The position numbers and the translations under genes are program-made. Positions 1 to 5,729 of a stretch of 14,947 nt of DNA are shown in pieces. How positions within the stretch are numbered: position 1 is the stretch's first letter; every line of letters starts with the position of its first letter. This stretch comes from JBDTLH01 sp039934875 (GTDB taxonomy: Bacteria; Acidobacteriota; Terriglobia; Terriglobales; Acidobacteriaceae): positions 1-14,947 of the forward strand of contig JBDTLH010000259.1 in NCBI GenBank assembly GCA_039934875.1, read 5' to 3'. Below the pieces are notes generated by a model, which made no database searches, had not been told where the DNA came from, and saw only the letters and a program-made list of their open reading frames with translations.

Positions 1-20
1 GATGTCTTAAGAAGTGTCTA

Positions 21-108
21 TGGCGGAGAGAGTGGGATTCGAACCCACGTTAGCTTTCACTAAACACGCTTTCCAAGCGTGCGCCTTCAGCCACTCGGCC
101 ATCTCTCC
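21..108 (-). tRNA. tRNA-Ser(GGA)
   Basis: Read on the minus strand, the sequence folds as a class II tRNA. The acceptor stem is GGAGAGA paired with TCTCTCC, the discriminator base is G, and CCA is encoded at 21-23. The anticodon stem encloses the loop TTGGAAA, giving anticodon GGA, which reads UCC and UCU serine codons. A long variable arm follows the anticodon arm, as expected for serine, and the T arm carries GTTCGAATC. The gene is 88 nt including CCA and shows no disruption. Confidence 0.97.
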
Positions 109-127
109 GCGTCGGAAGGATGGATTC

Positions 128-136
128 ATTCTAGCA
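128..136 (-). promoter_or_regulatory. Extended -10 element for tRNA-Ser
   Basis: On the minus strand the sequence TGCTAGAAT lies about 20 nt upstream of the tRNA 5' end. It is a TGn extended -10 followed by TAGAAT (128-133). A start near 120-122 would give a leader of about 12 nt. No good -35 hexamer is visible at 17-18 nt, which an extended -10 can tolerate. The call is by eye. Confidence 0.45.
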
Positions 137-163
137 TTGCGTGCTTGCGCGAGCTCCCGCCCA

Positions 164-175
164 CCTTTGCAAAGG
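164..175. repeat. 12-bp perfect palindrome in the tRNA/VWFA gap
   Basis: CCTTTGCAAAGG is its own reverse complement. It sits between the tRNA promoter and the end of the VWFA gene, with further imperfect complementarity outside it (CCACC on the left, GGCGG on the right). No T-run follows on either strand, so it is not a normal intrinsic terminator. It may be part of a dispersed intergenic repeat or a protein-binding site. Only one copy is visible in this window. Confidence 0.35.
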
Positions 176-239
176 CGGCGGAGATGAGGCACCCCCGTTG
201 CCCGCACAGAATGACGACTCGAAGAGGTATCGCGGGGAG

Positions 240-1436
240 CTAGCGCTCGTGGCCACCGGGCGAAACCATGGCTTGCGTGGTGTGCTGTGCGAAGTATCCG
301 CGGCGGGCGCGGGCCTTGTATTTTTTCTCATTCACCTGAATATCGATGGTATGGAAGGAGCCGTCGCGGGCGAAGTCAGCAGGCACGTAGGCGATGGAAT
401 ACTGACTGCGCAACTCTTCCTGCACATCAGAAAATGCATTCGATAGGTCCTCTATCTTGAAGGGATAGAACGCGCGTCCGCCCGTCGCGCTGGCGATCTG
501 GCCCAGAACGTTATCGCCCTTGAGAAAGGTGCCGGAGTTGTTGGTGCTGATGGTATAGATGATGACCTCCGCGCGTTGCGCCATTTCAATCGCCTGCTCG
601 CGCGTGACTGTGCTCTGGTTATCGTCTCCGTCGCTGACCACGATGATGGCTTTGCGGACGGGTTCTCTGTCGCCGGTGTGCCAAAGCTTGTGGCGGCAGG
701 CATCGTAGATGGCGTCGTAGAGCGCCGTACCGCCGCCGGGCCGCAGCATGCGCACGCCCTTCGCGAGCAGGGCGGTGTCGCTGGTGAAGTCCTGCGTAAT
801 CTCAGGACTTGAATCGAAGCCAAGAATGAACGCCTGGTCGCGGCTGGGGCGGATGATCGACGCCATGAACTCGGAGGCGGCCTCCTGCTCGAACTTGAAG
901 CGCTCGCGAATGGAACCGCTGGCGTCGATCAGCAACCCCACGCGCAGGGGCAGGTCAGTCTGCGCGCTGAAGTTGACCACCCGCTGCGGAGGCTGCTTGT
1001 TGTCCAATACGTGGATATCGCCCGCCGTAAGATTGCGGACAAAGCGGCCATGCTTGTCGGTGACGGTAAAAACCACGTCCACCTCGCGGGATTCCGTCGT
1101 GAATTTGTAAGGCTCATCCTGCGCGGGTGCGCTGGTGGTCTTGTTTTGCTGCTGGACGACCGCGGGCGCGGAAGCCTTATTCGGCGGAACATTGCTGCTA
1201 TTACTTGCGGCTGAAGGAGTGCTCTGCGCTTGAGCGGAAACGGGATTGCGAGGATATAAATCTTCAAACGCCGGAGGTCCCGGCTTCTTTTCGACCGCAG
1301 GCGCCGGTGGAGGCGGCGGTGGCGCAATTTGCGGGATGGGCGCGGACGGCAGATTAGCGGATGACTGGCCGTGTGCGAACGCGAAACCGGCCGCAAGCAA
1401 TAACGCAATTGATAACGGTCGCCTGATATTTCGCAT
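240..1436 (-). CDS. Secreted VWFA-related acidobacterial protein
   Basis: A 398-residue exported protein with one von Willebrand A domain. Residues 1 to about 23 form a signal peptide: RNIRR, a hydrophobic core, then AFAHG. A proline- and serine-rich linker covers about 30-108, including seven consecutive prolines. A short beta-rich region at about 116-160 (VDVVFTVTDKHGRFV) precedes the VWA domain, about 163-350. The metal-binding MIDAS residues are present: DASGS at 171-175, a threonine in GGGTALYDA near 237, and SDGDD at 268-272. This architecture and the C-terminal strand region (SQYSIAYVP) match the VWFA-related Acidobacterial domain family. Its function is unknown; metal-dependent protein binding in the periplasm or outside the cell is inferred from the MIDAS site. 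The ATG follows a TATAAT box closely and lacks a clear Shine-Dalgarno sequence. It lies 31 bp downstream of the pseudouridine synthase gene. Confidence 0.93.
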   Translation of the reverse strand: MRNIRRPLSIALLLAAGFAFAHGQSSANLPSAPIPQIAPPPPPPAPAVEKKPGPPAFEDLYPRNPVSAQAQSTPSAASNSSNVPPNKASAPAVVQQQNKTTSAPAQDEPYKFTTESREVDVVFTVTDKHGRFVRNLTAGDIHVLDNKQPPQRVVNFSAQTDLPLRVGLLIDASGSIRERFKFEQEAASEFMASIIRPSRDQAFILGFDSSPEITQDFTSDTALLAKGVRMLRPGGGTALYDAIYDACRHKLWHTGDREPVRKAIIVVSDGDDNQSTVTREQAIEMAQRAEVIIYTISTNNSGTFLKGDNVLGQIASATGGRAFYPFKIEDLSNAFSDVQEELRSQYSIAYVPADFARDGSFHTIDIQVNEKKYKARARRGYFAQHTTQAMVSPGGHER

Positions 1437-1448
1437 AGTTTCAACTCA

Positions 1449-1479
1449 ATTATAGAGTTCCTATGTGTTAGACGTGCAA
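1449..1479 (-). promoter_or_regulatory. Putative promoter of the VWFA gene
   Basis: On the minus strand a perfect -10, TATAAT (1449-1454), is preceded by TTGCAC (1474-1479) with a rather long 19-nt spacer. Transcription would start near 1442, only about 6 nt before the ATG at 1436, giving a nearly leaderless mRNA. This agrees with the lack of a Shine-Dalgarno sequence. The -10 lies in a small inverted repeat, AACTC/GAGTT, at 1443-1459. Confidence 0.45.
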
Positions 1480-2454
1480 AAGGCGGAGCTGGTTCAGGAA
1501 TGTTTTCAGCTCCTGGGGAAGACGCGAGGCGAGCTCCACGCGCTCTTCCGAGCGGGGATGAAAGAACTTGAGCTGCGCCGCATGAAGGAAGTTGCGCGAC
1601 AGCGAGAGCGCATCTTCACCCGTCTGGGCCGCTCGCAGCCCCGCCGGAGCGCCGTAAAGGGTGTCGCCCACGACCGGATGGTGCAACGCGGACAGATGTA
1701 CCCTGATCTGGTGCGTGCGTCCGGTCTCGATTGTGACCTCGAGGAAGCTGAAGGTCCCGTAACCGGAGACGATCTGCTCGAGTACGCGGTAGTGCGAGAT
1801 GGCGTGGCGGCCGCGGCCGGCTTCCGGAACCTTAAGAGCACGCATGCGTGTCCGGCGGACCGGGTCGCGCTCGATCGCCCAGTTGATGGTTCCCGCAGTC
1901 GCCGGCATTGCGCCATGAACGAGCGCGAGATAAGTCTTCTCGACCGTGCGCTGCTGAAACTGAGCGGCAAGTTTGCGATGGGCGAAATCAGTCTTCGCGA
2001 CAATCACCAAGCCGCTGGTACCGCGGTCGAGGCGGTGGACGATTCCGGGACGAAGCTCATCCCCGCTTCCTGGAGACAGGGTCTGGAAGCGGTGCAGCAT
2101 GGCGTTCACCAGGGTTCCGCGATTGCGAGAGAGGCCTCCCGCACCCGCATGAACGCTCATGCCCGCCGGCTTGTTCACCACCGCGAAATCAGGATCGTCC
2201 AGGACCACTTCCACTTCAATCGCCTCCGGCTCGGCTTTGATTGGGGCGCGCTTTGGCTCTCCCGTTATCCTCACCTGCTCATCACCGCGGAGCCGGTAAG
2301 AGGCTTTCTGTGTGGAATCAGCGACCTCGACCAGATTGGCGGCGATAAGCTCCTGCACCCGGACGCGGCTGACCTCCGGCAGTTTTCTGGCGAGAAACTG
2401 ATCAAGTCGTTGTCCAGCTTCGGAGGCTGTGGCTTGGAAAACTTGGGCATCCAC
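1468..2454 (-). CDS. RluD-family 23S rRNA/tRNA pseudouridine synthase
   Basis: A 328-residue RluA/RluD-type enzyme that isomerises specific uridines in structured RNA, usually 23S rRNA, to pseudouridine. An N-terminal S4 RNA-binding domain covers about 15-62 (QRLDQFLARKLPEVSR...). The catalytic domain covers about 85-310. The signature HRLDRGTSG is at 140-148 with the catalytic aspartate at 143, and the second family motif GRTHQIRVH is at 245-253. VNKPAGMSVH at 93-102 is also typical. The length matches RluD (about 325). Whether the target is that of RluD, RluC or RluA cannot be told from sequence, so no symbol is given. The start is GTG; no ATG lies in frame upstream before a stop, and there is no Shine-Dalgarno sequence. 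The GTG opens GTG-GAT-GCC, consistent with the S4 domain beginning about 15 residues in. Confidence 0.95.
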   Translation of the reverse strand: MDAQVFQATASEAGQRLDQFLARKLPEVSRVRVQELIAANLVEVADSTQKASYRLRGDEQVRITGEPKRAPIKAEPEAIEVEVVLDDPDFAVVNKPAGMSVHAGAGGLSRNRGTLVNAMLHRFQTLSPGSGDELRPGIVHRLDRGTSGLVIVAKTDFAHRKLAAQFQQRTVEKTYLALVHGAMPATAGTINWAIERDPVRRTRMRALKVPEAGRGRHAISHYRVLEQIVSGYGTFSFLEVTIETGRTHQIRVHLSALHHPVVGDTLYGAPAGLRAAQTGEDALSLSRNFLHAAQLKFFHPRSEERVELASRLPQELKTFLNQLRLLHV

Positions 2455-2468
2455 AATGATTAGTAATT

Positions 2469-2474
2469 ATTGTA
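2469..2474 (-). promoter_or_regulatory. Putative -10 box of the pseudouridine synthase gene
   Basis: TACAAT on the minus strand would place the transcription start near 2462, about 8 nt before the GTG start. No convincing -35 is visible at normal spacing. A very short leader would explain the missing Shine-Dalgarno sequence. The stretch from here to the 6S terminator (2475-2546) shows nothing else I can name. Confidence 0.3.
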
Positions 2475-2546
2475 GTGCGATAGAAATTTCCGCACCCTTA
2501 TCGCCGCGATTCGCGTATTTGTCGATCAGGAGACGAGTGCCTCCGC

Positions 2547-2585
2547 CAAAAATTAAAAGGCAAGGGCCCGAAAGTCCTTGCCTTT
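2547..2585 (-). terminator. Intrinsic terminator of the 6S RNA gene
   Basis: On the minus strand a 10-bp stem, AAAGGCAAGG paired with CCTTGCCTTT (2576-2585 with 2556-2565), encloses a 10-nt loop. It runs into TTTTAATTTTT (2548-2558). Stem and U-tract are those of a Rho-independent terminator for leftward transcription. It ends the 6S RNA unit and any zapA read-through before the pseudouridine synthase gene. Confidence 0.85.
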
Positions 2586-2779
2586 ATTAGCAGACCCACA
2601 TCGCCGTGTGACGACGGCGTCAATGAACCCGTAGTAACACGGTGGGAACTCCCCGAGGCCCTTTAGGCATTTCCGTCTGGCGGACCTTGCTCACCAGGCC
2701 ACAATCGAGTAGAGCTCCCGTTCATTCGCCATTGGTTCAAAAGACGGTTGTCGTCCATCACCAACGTAGCAGGCCAACC
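2586..2779 (-). ncRNA. ssrS: Probable 6S RNA (SsrS)
   Basis: The 380-bp non-coding gap between zapA and the pseudouridine synthase gene holds a promoter, about 190 nt of strongly foldable sequence and a terminator, all leftward. The length fits 6S RNA (about 180-200 nt), which mimics an open promoter and sequesters sigma-70 RNA polymerase. Outer helix: 2720-2730 pairs with 2616-2628 (GGCG plus AATGAAC against GTTCATT-GA-CGCC), extended by GACGAC/GTCGTC (2750-2755 with 2610-2615). Inner helix: GGGAGCTC/GAGTTCCC (2712-2719 with 2644-2651). The 3' strand of the central region can form a small hairpin, CCGT-GTTACT-ACGG, as in many 6S RNAs. The apical part (TGGTGAGCA, then GGTCCG, then GCCTAAA) resembles the same stretch of E. 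coli 6S RNA, and the place directly after zapA is the classical one. Ends are estimates from promoter and terminator. Confidence 0.72.
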
Positions 2780-2784
2780 ACTGC

Positions 2785-2814
2785 ATCCTAAGGCCAATCA
2801 GGGGGATTGCGCAA
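2785..2814 (-). promoter_or_regulatory. Putative 6S RNA promoter
   Basis: On the minus strand, TTGCGC (2809-2814) and TAGGAT (2785-2790) are separated by 18 nt, a sigma-70-like promoter. It starts only about 20 bp after the zapA stop codon. Transcription would begin near 2778-2779, giving about 190 nt up to the terminator stem. Confidence 0.5.
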
Positions 2815-2835
2815 GTGTCGCAGCGACAAAAGTTA

Positions 2836-3144
2836 CTATCCGGCGCGCCGCTCTAATTCGAGGGCGCGGTCCAACATGCCCGAGAGCTTTTGCGCCCGGT
2901 CCACGTCGCCGCTCACCGCGTCATAACGTTTTCTGAGCGCGTGCAACTCATCGGCAATATTCAGGGCGGCGAGCACGGCAACGCGCAAAGAATCGACAGT
3001 CGCGCCGTGTGAAGCCACCGCGCGCATTTTGCCGTCCACATATTCGGCGAGCTTGTTATAGTATTCCGCGTCCTCGCCGCGCAGGTTATACATCTGGTCG
3101 TAGATTTCTACGCGGACACTCTGTGCTACGGCTGCGCTGCTCAA
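2836..3144 (-). CDS. zapA: Cell division protein ZapA
   Basis: A 102-residue protein of the ZapA family, which binds FtsZ filaments and promotes bundling of the Z ring at midcell. Residues 8-45 are the globular head, with the family's VRVEIYDQMYNLRG start (10-22) and the EYVDGKM segment (34-40). The TVDSLRVAVLAALNIADEL stretch (49-67) is the most conserved part of the family. It is followed by a C-terminal coiled coil, about 68-100, used for dimer and tetramer formation. The length is normal for ZapA (about 100). The gene lies 27 bp downstream of a small coiled-coil gene, probably on one mRNA, and 6S RNA follows it. Confidence 0.93.
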   Translation of the reverse strand: MSSAAVAQSVRVEIYDQMYNLRGEDAEYYNKLAEYVDGKMRAVASHGATVDSLRVAVLAALNIADELHALRKRYDAVSGDVDRAQKLSGMLDRALELERRAG

Positions 3145-3171
3145 TGTGCTCCCTCCCAGTTAATGCAATGA

Positions 3172-3468
3172 CTAACCTTCAGCCTCTACGGCGATGAGGC
3201 CGTCAATTTGCGAGATCATTCGTTCCACCCGCGAGCGGGCGTCTTCCTGGTCCTTGCGCAAAGAAATCAGCTCTTTCTGCATGTTGACGATCTGTTCATC
3301 CCGGGCCATCACCTCGAGCTTGAGATCGTCGATCGCGGAATCCGCCTGCGCTTTGGCGGCACGCAGCTTGTTCAACGCCTCGATGGCGCGTACGATTTTC
3401 TCCTCCAGCGCGCTCAAATCGAGCGGTGCGGAGGCGAGCGGCAACTCTTGCAACGTGGATGAAGCCAT
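3172..3468 (-). CDS. Small coiled-coil protein, possibly ZapB-like
   Basis: A 98-residue protein that is nearly all coiled coil: a heptad-like pattern runs from about residue 18 (LSALEEKIVRAIEALNKL) to about 88, with no membrane segment or catalytic motif. Small coiled-coil genes directly upstream of zapA are common and are often called ZapB-like or TIGR02449-like. A role in Z-ring assembly is inferred from this position and shape only. The open frame extends to an ATG at 3531, but I place the start at 3468. There GAGGA lies 7 nt upstream of ATG, and a -10 box (3501-3506) falls inside the longer version. The 21 extra residues look unlike a conserved N-terminus. The gene is 27 bp from zapA, transcribed first. 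Confidence 0.75.
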   Translation of the reverse strand: MASSTLQELPLASAPLDLSALEEKIVRAIEALNKLRAAKAQADSAIDDLKLEVMARDEQIVNMQKELISLRKDQEDARSRVERMISQIDGLIAVEAEG

Positions 3469-3500
3469 TATTGGGTCCTCGAATGATGACGTTAAACCCG

Positions 3501-3506
3501 AGTATA
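3501..3506 (-). promoter_or_regulatory. Putative -10 box of the coiled-coil/zapA unit
   Basis: TATACT on the minus strand, one mismatch from consensus. The best upstream hexamer, ATGAAA, lies at a long 19-nt spacing. Transcription would begin near 3494, giving a leader of about 26 nt to the ATG at 3468 and excluding the ATG at 3531. Confidence 0.4.
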
Positions 3507-3572
3507 CCCGACGAAAGTCATAAGATTTCATGTGAAAATACAGGAATAATTAACTTTCAGGCTGTTTAAGCA

Positions 3573-5024
3573 ATGGACGACTCTTCAAAGGCAACAGAAA
3601 CGTTTCATATGACTTCGGCGGAGTTCCGCCGCGCAGGAAGACAGGCGATCGATTGGATTGCGGATTATTACGATCTGCTGGAAACGCGAGAGTTCCCGGT
3701 GCTCTCGCGCTCCTGCCCGGGAGAAATCCGCGCCTCGCTGCCGGAGCACGCACCGCAAGCTCCCGAGCAATTCTCCGCGCTGCTCGCCGACATGAATGCC
3801 AAAATATTACCCGGCGTCACGCACTGGCAATCGCCGGACTTCTACGCCTACTTCCCTGCCAACTCTTCGTTTCCGGGAATACTCGGAGACCTGCTTTCAA
3901 GCGGCCTCGCTGTGCAGGGGATGCTGTGGGCTACCAGCCCGGCGTGCACGGAACTTGAATCGCACGTGCTCGATTGGCTGGTCGAGATGCTCGATCTGCC
4001 GCGACAATTTCTTAGCGCCGGGCGAGGCGGCGGCGTGATTCAGGATTCCGCTTCCAGCGCCGCTTTGTGCGCGATATTGGCTGCGCGGGAGCGCGCGACG
4101 GGTTTCGCGTCGAATGCCGAGGGCGTTCGTCAGCCGCTGGTCGCCTACACTTCTTCGCAAGCGCACTCGTCCATCGAGAAGGACATCAAGGTTGCGGGAA
4201 TCGGCAGCAACAATTTGCGCTTGATCGACGTAGATGACAATTTTTCGATGCAGCCGCAGGCTCTGCGCCATGCGCTCGAAGAGGATAAGATCAGCGGGCG
4301 CCTTCCCTTCTTCGTTTGCGCAACGGTCGGTACTACGTCGTCGCTGGCGATTGATCCCCTGCTGGAGATCGGCGCGATCTGCCGCGAGCACCACCTCTGG
4401 ATGCACGTGGATGCGGCGATGGCGGGCACCGCCGCGCTCTGTCCTGAACTGCGTTACATCCACAACGGCCTCGAACTCGCGGACAGCTATTGCTTCAATC
4501 CGCACAAATGGATGTTCACCAACTTTGACTGCACCGCTTTTTACGTCGCGGACCGCAAGACGCTGATTGACACACTCTCGATCTTGCCGGAATACCTGCG
4601 CAATCAGGCGACGGAGCAAGGCAGCGTATTTGATTATCGCGATTGGCACGTGCCGCTGGGACGCCGCTTCCGTTCGCTGAAGTTATGGTCGGTGATCCGG
4701 CATTATGGCGTCGAGGGCCTGCGCTTTCATCTCCGCCGTCATCTAGAACTCGCGAGACAATTTGCAGAATGGGTATGCAGCGATGATCGCTTCGAGCTGG
4801 CCGCTCCGCCGTCCCTCAATCTCGTCTGCTTTCGGCTGAAGAGCTCTGATTATCAAAATGAGAAGCTGCTGACCAGGCTGAACCACGGCGGACAGCTCTA
4901 CCTGTCGCATACGAGGTTGAGAGGTAAATTTGCGTTGCGCATGTCCATTGGGCAAACCACGACCGAGTTGCGGCACGTCGAAGCGGCCTGGAGGTTGATT
5001 CAGAAAACGGCAAGCCGCGACTGA
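3573..5024 (+). CDS. Group II PLP decarboxylase, aromatic-L-amino-acid type
   Basis: A 483-residue fold-type I pyridoxal-phosphate enzyme of the aromatic amino acid decarboxylase (AADC/TDC/TyDC) family, which removes CO2 from tryptophan, tyrosine or DOPA to give the amine. The PLP lysine is K312 in NPHKW. The cofactor-stacking histidine is H198 (QAHSS), and D280 in HVDAAMAG contacts the pyridine nitrogen. VGTTSS (252-257) binds phosphate. The catalytic loop tyrosine is present: Y341 in PEYLRNQ, 29 residues after the lysine as in human AADC. Tyrosine here favours decarboxylation over the aldehyde-synthase activity seen when it is phenylalanine. DYRDWHVPLGRRFRSLKLW (354-372) is close to plant and animal enzymes. 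The length is typical (about 480). The start at 3573 lacks a Shine-Dalgarno sequence; ATG 3609 (MTSAEFRR) fits the family N-terminus equally well. Substrate is not determined. It is followed after 2 nt by a membrane protein frame. Confidence 0.92.
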   Translation: MDDSSKATETFHMTSAEFRRAGRQAIDWIADYYDLLETREFPVLSRSCPGEIRASLPEHAPQAPEQFSALLADMNAKILPGVTHWQSPDFYAYFPANSSFPGILGDLLSSGLAVQGMLWATSPACTELESHVLDWLVEMLDLPRQFLSAGRGGGVIQDSASSAALCAILAARERATGFASNAEGVRQPLVAYTSSQAHSSIEKDIKVAGIGSNNLRLIDVDDNFSMQPQALRHALEEDKISGRLPFFVCATVGTTSSLAIDPLLEIGAICREHHLWMHVDAAMAGTAALCPELRYIHNGLELADSYCFNPHKWMFTNFDCTAFYVADRKTLIDTLSILPEYLRNQATEQGSVFDYRDWHVPLGRRFRSLKLWSVIRHYGVEGLRFHLRRHLELARQFAEWVCSDDRFELAAPPSLNLVCFRLKSSDYQNEKLLTRLNHGGQLYLSHTRLRGKFALRMSIGQTTTELRHVEAAWRLIQKTASRD

Positions 5025-5026
5025 GG

Positions 5027-5563
5027 TTGTTAGAATATCTGGTGCTCACCTTTCTTCGCACTCTTATGCTGCTGGCGCTTATCTTATGGCTCGGCGGCAT
5101 TCTTTTCTTTTCCGCCGTGGAGGCGCCAGCCATCTTCCGCAGCCTGGGATCCCCTGATACCATCCATCTCGCAGGAGACATCATCAGCCGCTCTCTCACC
5201 TCACTGCACTACATCGGGCTTACCTGCGGAGTGATTTTCATCTTGTGCGGCATCGCGGCGCGCGCCGAAGTGCACAAGCTGATCGTCACCGGCGAATCCG
5301 TGACTTTGCGCGCCGCCCGCGGAGGCAGCCTCAGCATTCCGCTGGTGCTCTTGATGATGCTGCTTACCGGGCTTTCGCAGTTCTGGATTGCTCCTCGCCT
5401 GCGCCAGATCCACAACACGAATCCTAACCTCGAACAGCTCACACATGAAGAAGGCCCGCGCGCGGAATTCGACCGGCTGCACGCGCAATCCACTTATCTT
5501 GAAGGCGCGGTGCTTCTGCTCGGCCTGGGCGTAGTCGTCCTGACCGCGCGGCGGCTGGCATAG
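5027..5563 (+). CDS. DUF4149-like integral membrane protein
   Basis: A protein of up to 178 residues with four predicted membrane helices at about 5-28, 62-80, 102-122 and 157-174. The loop between helices 3 and 4 has the EFDRLHAQS stretch (147-155) that resembles the conserved F-x-x-LH-x-x-S segment of DUF4149/TMEM205-like proteins. No function is established for the bacterial members. The start is uncertain. The first start is TTG at 5027, but GAGG (5023-5026) overlaps the upstream stop and lies right against it. GTG at 5042 is 15 nt from that GAGG, somewhat far. The tight packing after the decarboxylase gene suggests co-transcription and translational coupling. Confidence 0.72.
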   Translation: MLEYLVLTFLRTLMLLALILWLGGILFFSAVEAPAIFRSLGSPDTIHLAGDIISRSLTSLHYIGLTCGVIFILCGIAARAEVHKLIVTGESVTLRAARGGSLSIPLVLLMMLLTGLSQFWIAPRLRQIHNTNPNLEQLTHEEGPRAEFDRLHAQSTYLEGAVLLLGLGVVVLTARRLA

Positions 5564-5729
5564 AGCGGCTGTGAGTTTTCAACCTTCTATTTCTAATCGC
5601 AACCGAGATCGCAGCTCGTGAATCAGATTGCAAGCCTGTAAACTAAGACATTCATACCTTTTTTGCGCGCTGTCGCCGTTGACGGCTCTTGATCTAAAAC
5701 TCGAAACTTGGAACGCGAAACTTGTTCAC

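Noticed and set aside
1465..2463. A 332-codon open frame on the plus strand, antisense to the pseudouridine synthase gene
   Set aside because: It mirrors the real gene almost exactly, its translation matches no family I know, and the minus-strand product has all RluD motifs. High GC content creates such shadows.
2556..2585. The 6S terminator as a bidirectional terminator
   Set aside because: On the plus strand the stem is followed by TTTATTAG only, a poor U-tract, and no rightward gene ends nearby.
2748..2936. Short plus-strand frame across the 6S RNA promoter and zapA end
   Set aside because: Overlaps the RNA gene and zapA, has no Shine-Dalgarno sequence and a low-complexity arginine/proline translation.
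3897..4649. A 250-codon minus-strand frame inside the decarboxylase gene
   Set aside because: Arginine-rich shadow translation without recognisable domains; the plus-strand frame is a fully conserved decarboxylase.
5628..5729. 34-residue N-terminal extension of the YchF frame
   Set aside because: The family begins at MKSGIIGLP; the extension comes from intergenic sequence that includes a direct repeat.
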